DNA of 64,000 bases, taken from positions 41,316,927 through 41,380,926 of the forward strand of contig CM055101.1 in NCBI GenBank assembly GCA_029204225.1. The letters are read 5' to 3'. The stretch comes from Diphasiastrum complanatum. Lineage: Eukaryota; Streptophyta; Lycopodiopsida; Lycopodiales; Lycopodiaceae. Below the pieces are notes generated by a model. That model had not been told where the DNA came from and ran no database searches. It saw only the letters and a program-made list of their open reading frames with translations. The translations under genes and the position numbers were made by a program. The stretch's first letter is position 1; every line of letters starts with the position of its first letter. Positions 46,472 through 58,330 of the stretch are shown one piece after another.

Positions 46472-49260
46472 ATGGCCTCCTCACCTTCTGATGACTCTGG
46501 CACCAAGCGAGTGAGCCAGTGCGAGATACCGTCAACCACCCAGATTTGGCCCTTGCCTTCTGATGTCCTTATTAAACCATGACTTCAGATTGCTGGCCCA
46601 CTTCTTGAAGCAATGGGGTTCTACCTAGTGCTTTTTAGCTCTGATTTCAACATGGGCCTCTTCCTTCATGCTTACGCCACTTGGGATGTGCCAAAGAAAC
46701 GTTTCCACTTCTTGTACCAAGGTACCATGTACAAGGTACGAATTAACGCAGACTCGATGGTCACTGTCGGCATTATGTTTGGTGACCACCAGCCCATCTC
46801 TCATCATCAGGCAAAAGACTTGATAAAGCCTTTCGTAACCCAGGCTTCACCTGAAATCCTAATCCAAACTAACAACGGGTACCTGATAGAGGCTATCACG
46901 GACTCTATCATTCAGGCGGCCACACATCTGTTGAACAACTTTTTGGCTGTTTCAACATTTCGCAAGGATAGAATCTAGTCCAAGCTGCTTAGTCAGATTG
47001 AAGAGTCCTTCTTGGGATTCCCTGGCCCCACAGTCGTGCCATACAACTGGCATGCCTTCCTCATCCACGAATTAACAATCTCCATCAAACCAAACACTCG
47101 AGATTGTATCGCAGTGGGTCCCTTGCTGTGTAACTTCGCCTATGCATTTCTCGAGGTGAAAGTGCGCGGCTTTTGTTGTTCCAACCTTTTATCATCCACT
47201 ATGCCACACACTAACCTCTATTCTCCATCCACCGCATCCACGTCTGCCCAACCTGTAGTCACGGACATGACGGCCAACAAAAGAATGTGTGGTGTTGCCC
47301 CCTCCTCCTCATTCCCACCTGCTACCAGACGACGTACCACCACCATCCACCAGTAATAGTTTCGGCTTCTACCACTGCCACTTCCTCTTTTGTACAACCT
47401 CCTACCACTGTTTCTGTTGCCGTTCCTCTTTCTTTTGTTTCATCCACAACTGTTGCTTCTGTTTCCATTCTCATCTCCTCTGTAGATACTACTTCTCCCT
47501 CTGTTCCATCTTCTACCACCCCTTCCATTACTATCGCATCCTCCATTACCCCTGTTTCCACCATTGTCCCTCTCCAGCTCAATCTTGCTGATTCACAGTT
47601 GTTTCCAGACACCCTGGCATGGATGCAGGTCATAAACTTTTCACCACCACGCCAGGCCACGTCAGTCCCATCTTCTCCTTCCATCCTCCACACCACCCTA
47701 CAGTTTTCCTTTGTTCCCTCCATTCTCTCTTTTAGACAAGCTGTACTCATCCTTGTCTCCACTTATATTCCTCCCACACCACCCACTTCTCCATCAATGG
47801 CTGCCGAGGGTGACCAACCATTGCCTGACGACGCATTTGTACAAACTATTTCTATTCCATCACCAGATTATGCAGATTCCACCGCACCAGATGACAAGAG
47901 ATCACCGGAAAAACTCATAGAAGACGACGACGACGACACTATACAAGTCATCGGGGCCACTACCTCACAAGCCCCTGCAAGCGTCAATGTACTAGCGGCT
48001 CCAACGGACCTAACGACGGCCTACCAAGCCTTGGGGACATTCATCCAGGACGTGGTAGCAGCCAAAGCCTCATTGGACAACTGGGTACTACATTTGGCAA
48101 CCAACAACACCTAACTGCGAGCAAAAATCACAAAGCTGCAAAACGAGCTGATCATCACTCAACAACACGAACAAGACGGGCACTGGGAGATCACGAAGTT
48201 GCAGCAAAAGGAGGACAACCTAAATCAGTATATCCAGAGCCTCTCCGAAGTGTTGATGGATGCCTCCACAAAGGGGCAGAAGCTTTAGTCTGAAGCATCC
48301 CAACAACTTGCAACTCCAGATGTATGAAACTGACAACACACGTCTAGAAGCGGAGGTGCAAGCACTGAAAAGTAAAAAACTCATCTGGTTAGTTCAACCC
48401 GCACCTGACTCAAGGCTACTATCTCAAGCAAAGAGGAATTTCTTCAAGCGTCAGGTGTAGGTCTATAGTCAAACTCTGAACAGCTACCAGACGGAGTACC
48501 GGGCCAACGCAACTCAGGATCTCGACAAGTACTGGGCCAACGCAACTCAAAAGCTCACCCAGGCCAAACAAGCCCTCAAGGCTTGTCAACAGTTTATGGA
48601 AAAAAAGGCTCAACCAACTTTGTGGTGATTCCAACGCCACCTCTCTTTGATGCTACACAGGCAAGTACGAGCCAAGATCAAGACAAGCAGACAGCAGGCG
48701 ACACACGTCAGGATCAGGGGTCAGCCGGACACCAAGGGCCTCTCAATATTGGAACAGACACGCAGACCCAAGGCCAAGATACGAGCCCTAGCCAGAGCCA
48801 AGGAGAAGGACAAGTCTCATCATCACGAGGCTCGCATTCAATATCTGTCAGCCCGGCCTTTAGACGCCCCAAGTCTGTGGAGGAAAAGATCAACGAATTC
48901 CTATTCAAATATCCCCACAAGTCCTCAAGAGACGGTTGGCAGATCACTTCACAACTCAGATCATCAAAGAAAACGAACTACAAGCACTCCCCACCTCCAA
49001 CCTCAACTAGAGTGGCACCAGCAGATGTTTGAACGTGACCCTGTAGACATCAGGACGTATGTGACTACTCCGCAACAACTCAAGGTGAACGCGCATTTTC
49101 TGCCATGCACACAACGATCCAAATGGGTGAAATGCGGCCATCCACAAGTCCCTGCACACAAATAAAGACTTGAAAAATATTGGTAGAATCATCTCTATGG
49201 AAGACGTAACGACGTACCTGATCAACCAACGGCGAGCCAAGCGCTCACTTAACTGAACCG
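46472..49260 (+). pseudogene. Family X gene, copy 2 (longest, decayed)
   Basis: The start ATG at 46472 gives MASSPSDDSGTKRVSQCEIP and a globular N-terminal domain of about 230 residues with RFHFLYQGTMYKVRINADS and SIKPNTRDCIAVGPLLCNFA. That domain resembles in layout the extra frame of gypsy G (16259-15753). Two in-frame stops interrupt it, TGA at 46580-46582 and TAG at 46976-46978; both fit a single C-to-T change. A Ser/Thr/Pro-rich region (47290-47850), an acidic patch with DDDDD (about 47925), coiled coil (48120-48560) and a Gln/Ser-rich linker follow in shifted frames. The C-terminus has VEEKINEFLFKYPHKSSR and RDPVDIRTYVTTPQQLKVNA. GC-rich relative to neighbours. Function unknown. Confidence 0.5.
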
Positions 49261-50459
49261 GCAGAGTGCTGAGAGACCGGCATTACTTCAGGCCGTGGGT
49301 CTTGTTGGGGGTATTTCTGTTGATATCTTCAGAGCCTATAGAATTTGTTAACTAGTTTTTTTTTGTTTCTTTCTTCTTCTACCTATCAACAAAGACTGTG
49401 GGCACTTCTTGAGATTACTTTTTTTGTTTTAAGGCCCAGATTAGGCAGAAAGGATAGATAATCATTGTAGTATTGTCCTGCCTGTCAGAAGACATCCGGA
49501 TGAGTCACTCTTGAACTGAATGCACATGCATAATCAACCAAAATGTAAGCCAATGCGTTCAACAAATGATCTACGTTATTGCTCAGTTGAACAATGATGG
49601 ATTCCTACTTCTACTTTGTTGCAAAATGACCTAAAATCAGATCCTACACTATTTTACTTGCATAAATTGACAAAACAAGAAACAAAAACTAATCTACAAC
49701 ATGTTTGATTCTTGGATCAAGAACTAGAATGTTAGAGAATATGCAAGATTTATGCCACATTTTTAGCCTATTTAGTTTACTTGAATGTTGGTTCCTACAT
49801 TAATCCACAAACAAGAAAAGAAGCTAATCCACTCTAGGAAATCAGCAAATCTAATCCACTCTACAGTCCACAACCACACACCAAAGGAGGGAAGGGCAAG
49901 ATCATAAATGCATCATTCAAGAAACAAGAATGATCAAGGAGCTCAATGGATGCACCAAATTCGTGAAGGCTATTCTCATTTTAGCATGGAGTTGATACAA
50001 TTCACAAAAAGCTCCTCTACTCAAAGAGGGAGTCTCTTAAATAAGCAAGAGAGCTCCTTAGGTGGCATCCTAGTGGAATTTTCACATTTCACAACTTACA
50101 AGTGGAATAATGCTCTCCACTAGAGGTCACCATCAAAAGGTGGCTCACTCTACTTTCTTTAAGAGGGGTCTACTTGCATTTAATACATTTGCCTAGAAAT
50201 ACTAGTTTCTACATGGTCATTTCATCTTCCGAGATTCACCATGAGGCTTACATAGTTCTTACTTGTCATTACTAACTAGTATTTCTCGGCTCTCATACTC
50301 GGCTCTCAGTCTTCATTAGTCTCGTCTTTTCAGAGACCTCCTCGGTCTAAGGTGAGAGGTGCTCTTGAGTTGCTCTATCCAAGTATCTTGGAGATTCGTC
50401 AGAATCAGCCAAGATCATCCCACCCCTAGTGTGTTGTAGGACCCACTACAACTCATATT
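49261..50459. other. Spacer, nothing recognised
   Basis: Sequence after family X copy 2 is AT-rich with short frames only. It contains no LTR boundary, polypurine tract or known repeat I can support. Confidence 0.35.
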
Positions 50460-51660
50460 GGACGATGTCGCTCTGCTTTGCATTGGCATCTTCGATCATC
50501 ACTTGGAAAAGTATAGATTCTCGTTCGCTTACATAGAATCAAGTGCTTATTGTCGCCAGTTTTTATCACAAAAATTGTTTTTCACGAATTGCCGTAGTTT
50601 AACCAGAATGTCTTATTGCTGCAATTGGTTGACATTCTCAAAATTGGAGAGCTCTCAGCAGCTTCACAACTTGCATGCTCGAGTGCTTTCCATGTGTTTC
50701 TTTGTTTTGTCACTTGTATATGCCATTGACGGTTTCATGTTTGGTTTCTTGGCAGATTCTATCTTCTAGGAGGTCTGTATCCTCCATTTGCCTCTGGGTG
50801 TGTGAAAGGATGAAGGAATTGATAGTTCTACAGTTGCAACCTTGGACCCTTGCAATGTCGAGCTTTGACCACCACTTGCTGGGTGAGGAACTTACTTTAT
50901 TTGGCAGGTTCATGGTTGTCTTCATCTTTCTTTTCTGCAGCTCTTTCTTTTGATCCATTACTTTTGGATCTCTTTGGGCTTCATACGAGGGGATTCAACT
51001 ATCATTGCTCCAGAGAGTTTCTTTTGATCAAGGTTGATCTGACTCATCTGTTGGTTAAGTTTTGTCCTTTCCTCCTCAGCTTCTTGGATCTTTCTCTTTA
51101 TTTTTCTGGCTGCTTTGCTTGCTTCTTAGATCTTCATTGGCTGATCATCCATTGTAGGTGGCAGTTGGTCTCCGCAGGACATTTGCAATGATCTATCAGC
51201 TGACTATCAAAATTGGGGATTTATAAGAAGAACAGTAACTGGTGATAAACAAACAGATGGAAGGAAGGGTGGTGGTGACAACGGTAGATGGTGTGAACGA
51301 TAGGCATAAGAGTGAATGCAGATGTATGGCAAGACGCCGGTTGAAGAAGGAGACTGATTTTTCAATGCTTGTGTTTCTCTTTTCTGAAGGATCTTCGTCA
51401 TGACTGGGATACTTCTTTTGATTGAGTCTCTTCGGTTACCCATCTGCCTTCTTTGCCTTGTCGTTGTCGACTTCGGGTTTGTGACCTCGGCTGTCGATCT
51501 CGCTGGTGGTGTTGCTAGCAACATAACTGCTCCAGTGGATCCAAGCAAATCCACTCTCTCTCCCCCCCCCAAAATCTGTTGGTGGAGATGTTGTTGCTGG
51601 TAATTGTTCATGCTCAGGATTGGATCGGACTGTGGAACACGTAGTTGAAAGTCGTTGAAC
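50460..51660 (-). pseudogene. Family X gene, copy 3 (minus strand, partial)
   Basis: On the minus strand a predicted coiled coil (AARKIKRKIQEAEEERTKLN) is followed by SGAMIVESPRMKPKEIQK, matching SGAMIVSAPLIKPEDIQF of copy 1. Upstream (51662-51207) is a 151-residue frame with a Gln/His-rich start (NNYQQQHLHQQILGGGERVD) and a basic middle. The frame after 50960 is broken by many stops. It lies head to head with the promoter-like repeat at 51880-53460. Confidence 0.45.
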
Positions 51661-51879
51661 ATGCGACTGGACTAAAGATTGAACAAATTTTAACTAAATT
51701 TGTTTCGACAAATTTAACAAAGAAGAGAGAAACAACCATTCAAATTGTTGGATTAGCTACCATATCTTCATAAGAACCCTCATAGAGCTCACCATAGACA
51801 GATCTGTAGAAAGCTCTACAAGAGCTACTTGTGGATAAACAGTTAAAAAGAGGCCTCTACGAGACTTCAATCAAGCAAA

Positions 51880-53460
51880 AATTTCAAAACCTTCACATTC
51901 CATCAAGATCATCAAACCAACCTTCGCAAGCAGCATGAATGGACTCAGAACATTCAAATTTGTCAGAAAATTGAACAGGATAATAATTCGGAAAATGGAT
52001 TTTGATCAATAGGTCGAACAATCAGATTGGAACAATCCTACTACTATGTGAAGGTAGCGGTCGACTGATTTCCTCAGTGCATGCACTACTACAACAGTGG
52101 GTGAACACAAAATAGAGCTTACTTGAGTTTGTGCAGAAGTGGAAGAGCAGACAGTCTGACAAATCAATTTGAGAGTCAGAAAAAAGTCGAAAGCGTGCAA
52201 CATTGACAAAATATGAACACAAAACTAGACAATAATTTATTAAGATTGAATGTACAGAAATACAAGTCAAATGACGTTGGTGAGCACAGAACAATAGCGG
52301 GTGAAACCACGTGCTCACAAAGCTAATCACGATCTGTAGCAACAATGAACTTATTCTATTAATCAGTCTGAAAGAAAAGAATCAATGCTTGAAAGCATCT
52401 ACTATGTCTGTCTCTGATAAGCTGTCATCTCGGCGTCTATGGGCGCTCGAGCATATATAGAATTAGCCTATCTTGTCTGACATTGGCTTGCATTATTATG
52501 GTCAACTATATGCAATTTACATTTGCGCAGGTGTATGTACAAGGAGGTGGCATGGAGCCATTGCGTCGTTTGGAATATATCGTGGCTGCTGCTATCATTG
52601 TCCAAGTAGCTGCACAATACAAGAAGTGGGTGTAAGAAGGCTTCGACCGAGCATGTCACTGTGGATAGTCAATGGAGTTAGGATAGTCATTTGATGGTCT
52701 CCGACGATAGTCAGTTGAGTCGATAAGTCGGACTCCCTGATAAGTCGACCAAGTTGGGTTTTTCTGATAAGTCGACCAAATCCGACAAGTCGGGTGACTT
52801 TGACAAGTGGGACTATCATTATCTTGCCTATCTTCTATAATAGAGTATTTCTATAGACTGTGCAATAATGCATAGAAAACTGCAGCAATATGAATGGAAC
52901 TAGATTAACATGTGATTTAGGAGAGTAGAGGAATAACTCCAACAAAATTGGCCTGCCTATAAGGTGGGATCTTAAAAATCTGATAACAGGAGTATGTTGG
53001 GCTAGAGTTCCCTCCCTACACCCTCACATGACTTTCATAACCTTTGCATGGAAGGCAAAACAACTTCTAAACTCTCGCCAACTTCTCTAGGGTCTTAAAA
53101 CATCATTAAGAAGGTCCCTACAAAATTTGGTATGGAACTAAGCGATGGAAAGTGTACTTCTCCTAATACGCACTCTAATTTTCCTCTATATAAGCAGGAA
53201 ATTCAAGTCATTTGTCACTTTGCCTAGCGAAGCTCTTGCTGAATTTCTAATTGAATTTTCTATTGCTACCAAATTCTCTCGAACTTTGCACATACTATTT
53301 TCAGCCTTCCATAACACCAAATCCAGTTCCATTTGTCTCTCATCCACCTCTGCCACTCAAATATCTACTATTTTCTTGTTTTTTTCATTTTTCATCTTAT
53401 CCGTTCCTTAATCCTTATTTTTCCACCAAATTTGACCAGACCACCTCTCATCAATATGGC
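51880..53460 (+). repeat. Second family X promoter-leader repeat, split by a solo LTR
   Basis: 51880-51960 and 52950-53460 match 45885-46470 in order, with CTCTATATAAGCAGGAAATTC as the TATA-region counterpart. The interruption is exactly the solo LTR plus target duplication. The copy ends at an ATGGCTTGATGAG sequence equivalent to the gene start, and no family X body follows. Confidence 0.6.
51961..52944 (+). mobile_element. Solo LTR, copia C family (984 bp) with 5-bp target duplication
   Basis: It starts TGTCAGAAAATTG and ends AACTCCAACA. AAATT flanks it on both sides (51956-51960 and 52945-52949), a perfect 5-bp duplication. Its length agrees with the approximately 1,008-bp LTR inferred for copia C. 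It also resembles 10662-11926. Near 52700-52812 a GATAAGTCGACCAA motif is repeated. It inserted into the family X promoter repeat, so it is younger than that duplication. Confidence 0.85.
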
Positions 53461-53985
53461 TTGATGAGTGAGCTTGGTGTAGGATTGGAAGCATCACAGT
53501 TAGCAGCAGAACGTTTAAATTGAATGATTCATAGATGCACAATGAAATGATACACTAGTAGGACCAAAATTGCACTCTAATTATTATCAACAATGAGTAC
53601 AATGGCATGAAGTTATAACTTCAGCTTGTTGATTGTGATAATGCTAATACAGATTAATAATTAATCAAATTCTGAATTCTCTAAAGAAGTTTTATGCTGA
53701 AGATTAACCTATCTAATATCCTACAAATATTTACAACAACCTTTTCTACAGTTACTACAATCGCCTCATTACTATAAATGCTTTGTACAATGTAGACAGA
53801 CTATCAACATGAAGTCGTTGGGTTGGATTTTAGATCGACAATATCAAAATTTACAAGTATTGAAAAAATATACAAAGGACTCAAAAAATATACAATGACT
53901 CAGAAAATTACGAATTTTTTGAGTCGATCTCATATTGAGAAATTTTGATTTTGGGTATAAAAAAATATAGGAATTTCAAGTCGAT
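53461..53985. other. Spacer, nothing recognised
   Basis: AT-rich. Near 53870-53900 AAAAAATATACAA recurs twice. It might include the 3' end of the copia fragment that follows, but no boundary is visible. Confidence 0.3.
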
Positions 53986-54807
53986 ATGGTATCAAAAAAT
54001 TCTAGAAAGTTCGATCTTAAATTTTTTGATCTTCTGTTCAGGTCTTTTTTTGGGTTTTGCATAGCTTTTAGGATGCTCATTAATAAATGGATTTGAGGCT
54101 GAACATTGAATTCCAACACTTCTCCTTAATGTGGATCCTAGAAAGCTTTTGATTTTTAGATTCAACACGTTGTTGAATATGAGATGGTGCTCATTTGGCA
54201 GAGCGTTTGTGAAGTAATCTACTGCCATTAGATTTGTTCTACTGGGTCAATTTTTGTACTCCGTGACAACAGTTGGCTGGATCCATATTAGGCCTTTTGT
54301 TCTCTGATGCTAGCCTGCATTTCAAATCCTTCATCAGATTCAGATTGTTACTGAATAGTAGAGTATCATCTACATAAAGAGTGGTGTTGATGAAGAAATC
54401 TGATACAGACTTGAAATAAATATTCGAGTCTACCAAGTTTGGATAGAAATCATTCTCGTTTAGAAATACAAATTTGGTGTCCTCTTCTGCTATGCACTGG
54501 TCAACATCAGTAGTTGACTTTGCTTCTAAAATAGTGTTGAGTTCCTACACAAAGTAGCAGGTTGGATCATCCATGAATCGAGATGGAGGCTATCTGGATT
54601 GATTTGATCTTCTAAGTTGAAATTTGATCCTCTGATGTGATTCAATCCGTTGAGATTCTGACTCATTTTCTGAATTAGTATCGATTTTTGACTATTCGAC
54701 CATTGAATCGGAATTCTACTGTTCGATACTTGGGTCAAAATTTGCTGCAGCTTTCTCTTTGTGGTCAAAAAATTGGTCTTTCAGAAAGATGACATCTCTG
54801 TTTAGAT
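53986..54807 (-). pseudogene. Copia fragment: integrase end, part of RT, RNase H end
   Basis: Reading minus, NLNRDVIFLKDQFFDHKEK is the integrase end, followed by an acidic Ser/Asn-rich linker (NSENESESQ). RT is mostly missing, resuming at VDSNIYFKSVSDFFINTTLY with VDDTLLFSNNLNLMKDLK, where the YVDD active site survives. Then RNase H is skipped to its last part, MAVDYFTNALPNEHHLIFNN, which corresponds to the copia C-terminus. At least two internal deletions have occurred. Confidence 0.75.
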
Positions 54808-55636
54808 TCGCGAACAGTTTCTTGTGGAAGCTCGTGGCTTTCTTGTTGAAGCTCAAAAGATTTGCGAACAGAATCTTGTCACAAAATTTTCTATTTCTTG
54901 TTCAAGCCTCAAATGTCGCAAAATTGTCACGAACAATTCGCGAAATCTTCTCGACTATTCTACAAGCTCACCTGTCGCGAAACTATCTCGAACAGTTTGT
55001 GAAATATTCTAGCTTCCTTCTTCAAGCTCAAGAATTGTCATCTATCGCGAACAATTTGCGAAAGACGAAAATGTCACGAAAAGACAAGTGTCGCGAACAA
55101 TTCGCGAAACACGAAGCTAGTCAGATGAAGAGATAGACTGTTACGAAATATTTGCGAATAGAAATTATTCGAGTTTGGAAACAGAGCATCTATTTGAATA
55201 TCAACTCTCACAAACGATTAGATTTCTATTGTTACAGTATTAAAAGGACAAAAGACTTGTAAATAAAAGGCCAAAAGATCTGTCCTATAGCAATATAAAT
55301 ACATATGCACTATTCGTTAAAACTCACTCAATCAGAGACACAACATCAAGATAAGACAACAAGAAATATATATTGATAAATCAGATTCAGAGTTTATAAA
55401 AATTCATTTTTGATCACTAGTTTCTTATTGTCTGAATCGTTTTAAGTTGTCTCATACTTTCGCATATAGTCTAATACTTCCGCATATAATTTCTGCGTGC
55501 ATATTTAATCAAAACAAATACTGTTCTATTAGTACATAGATCGGATAAAATTGCGATTGAAGACACTGATATTAGTTTGATTTATTCAAACTTGCATCAT
55601 GTTCTATGTGGAAGAATAATTACTATTTTTCCTACA
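54804..55636 (+). mobile_element. Copia C 5' LTR, lacking its first ~175 bases
   Basis: It ends TTTTTCCTACA, followed by one base and the primer-binding site. The first half holds an array of CGCGAA-containing palindromes (54926-54947, 55044-55063, 55091-55110). A TATA-like AATATAAATACATATG occurs near 55293. Its left edge is inside the LTR, at a point that corresponds to 60044 in the 3' LTR. Confidence 0.85.
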
Positions 55637-55637
55637 G

Positions 55638-55649
55638 TGGTATCAGAGC
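55638..55649 (+). promoter_or_regulatory. Copia C primer-binding site
   Basis: TGGTATCAGAGC, a perfect match to the canonical plant copia site for initiator-methionine tRNA. Confidence 0.95.
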
Positions 55650-55714
55650 ATACAAAATTAAAGTTGATACAGTGGTATCTTCGAATCCCTCTCAACATTC
55701 TTCAAAATCAAAAG

Positions 55715-56690
55715 ATGTCGTCGATCATATTCAAGCTAAGATCATTACAATCTTGGACCCAGAAGGTTCAAACTACTTGATTTGAAAATAAAGACTTCAC
55801 TCTTGTTGAAGAGCGAAGGTCTATGACAATGGGTAGAAACAATTGAGGAGAAGCCAAAAGCTACTTCTGGTAAAGAACTTTGAGAATGGATTTTAAAAAA
55901 TGACAAAGCTATATCAATTATTGCACCTTCTGTGCATGACAATATAATGCTAGATCTTACATCAATTTCAAACGCAAAGGATTTATGGGAAGAATTGCAA
56001 ACCAAGAATGAGACTCGATCTCGTAATCAGATCATGTTATTGGAAGACCAATTACCTTACCTATAGTGGGACGACAAAGACCTGAACACATTTGTGCGAA
56101 ATCTTAAAGATCTATTTAGTTCCTTGCAAAATTCTGGTGCAGATCTAAGGAAAAACAGCTTAGTTATTTTCTTCGCGCCCTAACCAGGTCATTCCACACA
56201 ATTCGAACCTTATTGGCAAAAGATGCGACAATGACACTTCAAAAGGCAATAGACGAAGTGAAGGAAGAAGTAGAAGCTTGTGAATGCTATGACGACAATG
56301 GTGATTCAAAAAATGCTCTATTTACTTAGAAGAATAAACCTTCTAAGAAGTCTAAGTTTAACAGGGAGTCGTCTAAGAAGAATGAGTCTAAGACTACTGA
56401 ACAACAATCTAGAAAACAACAGAAGAATTCTAGTGATAAGAAGATCTGCAACAGATGTAGAAAATCAGGTCACACAGAAGAAAAGTGTGGCTAAATCCAA
56501 AGATTGAATGCATTCATTGTCATAAACAAGGTCATGCAGCAATAGATTGTTATCAGAATCCCAGAAACAAAAAAGGAGCAGAATCGAAGTGAACTTTCAG
56601 ATTCAAACGATGTCGAAGATAAAGCAGAATGCTCTAGAGCAACAGAAGATAGGGCAACAAGAAATTCAGCAGCTTATGTTAATACTGATT
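55715..56690 (+). pseudogene. Copia C gag
   Basis: The ATG at 55715 starts a broken gag. Recognisable parts are NDKAISIIAPSVHDNIMLDL, NAKDLWEELQTKNETRSRNQ and WDDKDLNTFVRNLKDLFSSL (UBN2 region). A Lys/Ser-rich stretch follows, then two zinc knuckles in different frames: CNRCRKSGHTEEKC and CIHCHKQGHAAIDC, both CX2CX4HX4C. Stops near 55780 and 56063 and several frameshifts break it. Confidence 0.8.
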
Positions 56691-57170
56691 TATGTTGTTC
56701 ATCTAATGTAATTCGAGAAGTAGTACTTGATTCGAGAGATACCTCACATTTTGTTTCCTCGAAACAAATTTTGTCTAAGTACAAGAAGATGAACTATTCG
56801 AGATTCATTATACTTGGAGATGGTTCTAAACACGTGGTTGATGGAACTGGTGTATTATGGCTAGACACGAATCAAGGAGACACAAAACTGGAGAAAGTTC
56901 TCTATGTCCTTGCTCTTGATAAAGATCTTCTATCTGTAGCTAAGATAGTTGATACACGCATGTCAGTAGCCTTCACAAAGAACTCTTGTAAACCGTTCGA
57001 GGAAGATTCTGATAACCTGGTTGCTAAAGACAGTAGAGAAGGCAATTTGTATCACCTGGACATTCGAACAAGAATCGAACAAGTCAATCAAACTCAGGAA
57101 TCAACAGATGTATTGTGGCACAAAAGGCTATGTCATATGAACATGGAAGCCTTGTACCAAGCCAATAAAA
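56691..57170 (+). pseudogene. Copia C protease and integrase start
   Basis: The protease active site is VVLDSRDTSHFVSS, with DSG changed to DSR, predicted inactive. The flap region FIILGDGSKHVVDGTG and LEKVLYVLALDKDLLSVAKI follow. The integrase zinc region starts with LWHKRLCHMNMEAL. The 134-codon frame ends at 57175. Confidence 0.8.
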
Positions 57171-58330
57171 ACTAGAGAATTCAAGGAGTTGAAATCAAAA
57201 GTAGAGATATTTGAACTACCTACGAATCCTGTCTTAAAGGCAAGATGACTAGAACACCTTTCAGTAGGAATGTTTATAAAGCAACTAAGGTACTTGAAAT
57301 TGTGCATTCAGATATTTGTGGACCATTTGGAGTATTGTCATTGGATGATGCAAAGTACTTCATTATGTTTATTGATGACTTCAGCAAGTTCACTGTATTA
57401 TACCTCATTTGTACCAAATCTGAAGCTTTCAAGAAATTCGTTGAGTATACGAGTTGGGATGAGAAGTAGATAGACAATAAGCTGAAGCAAATTCACACAG
57501 ATCGGGGAGGTGAGTACATTTCCAACGAATTCAAAGATTACTGTATTGATCAAGATATTATGCACACAAAGACTACATTTTACACACCTCAGCACAATGG
57601 AATAGCTGAACAAAGGAATCGTACACTAATGGAAGTTGCAAGGCGTATGATGGCTCATGCGAAAGCACCAAAATAGTTGTGGGCAGAAGCAGTGGCTACA
57701 TCAAATTATCTTCATAATCGTATTCTAAAATCTTGAATACCGGATAAAACTCCTCATGAGATATGGTGGAAGTCAAAGACAAATCTTGCACATGTTTGAA
57801 CATTTGGATGCGTAGTGTATATGCACATACCAGATAAGCTGAGAAAGAAACTCGATGAAAAGATAGAACAAGGTTTTTTGGTAGGATTTGAGTTACATTC
57901 GTCATATTATCATGTTTATGTACCCAAAATTAGCAAGATAAAAGTTGTTCGAGATGTTAAATTTGATGAGACGAAATACATAGCAGACAATGATCTAGTT
58001 TGCTATGAAATTCTCAAAAGTTATTATGAGCTGCCAATGACAACAGAAGAAAAACAAGCAAAAGATGAAAGAGACTTACCAGATCCGAGGAAGGTCAAGA
58101 TCGAGTGCCTGACAGACTCGAATCGCCAGTTCGAATTCCAGCTGAAAAGCTCGAATCAGAATCGAACTTGAAACCTGTAGAATTGAACTTGAAACCACTT
58201 GTGAGAAGGTCAGACATACAATGAAAACCACCAGAAAGGTATGGTCAGGATGTTTTTAATACGGCCATCGAATTTTGTGGATTCTCTGATGAACGTCAAA
58301 CATTCGAGGAAGATGTAGATGGACCAGATA
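57171..58330 (+). pseudogene. Copia C integrase, DDE residues present
   Basis: YESCLKGK gives the Cys pair remnant. The catalytic residues are all visible: Asp in IVHSDICGPF, Asp in IHTDRGGEYISNEF and Glu in PQHNGIAEQRNRTLMEVA. The C-terminal part includes LRKKLDEKIEQGFLVGFE and KVVRDVKFDETK. Stops at about 57468, 57674, 57735 and 57798 break it; most are TAG or TGA, consistent with C-to-T decay. Confidence 0.85.

Noticed and set aside
47322-47762. 146-codon minus frame rich in Glu, Thr and Val
   Set aside because: It is antisense to the Ser/Thr/Pro-rich region of family X, whose C-rich codons make the reverse frame open.
54840-55140. CRISPR-like array
   Set aside because: The CGCGAA units are irregular in spacing and sequence, lie in a plant LTR and have no cas genes nearby.
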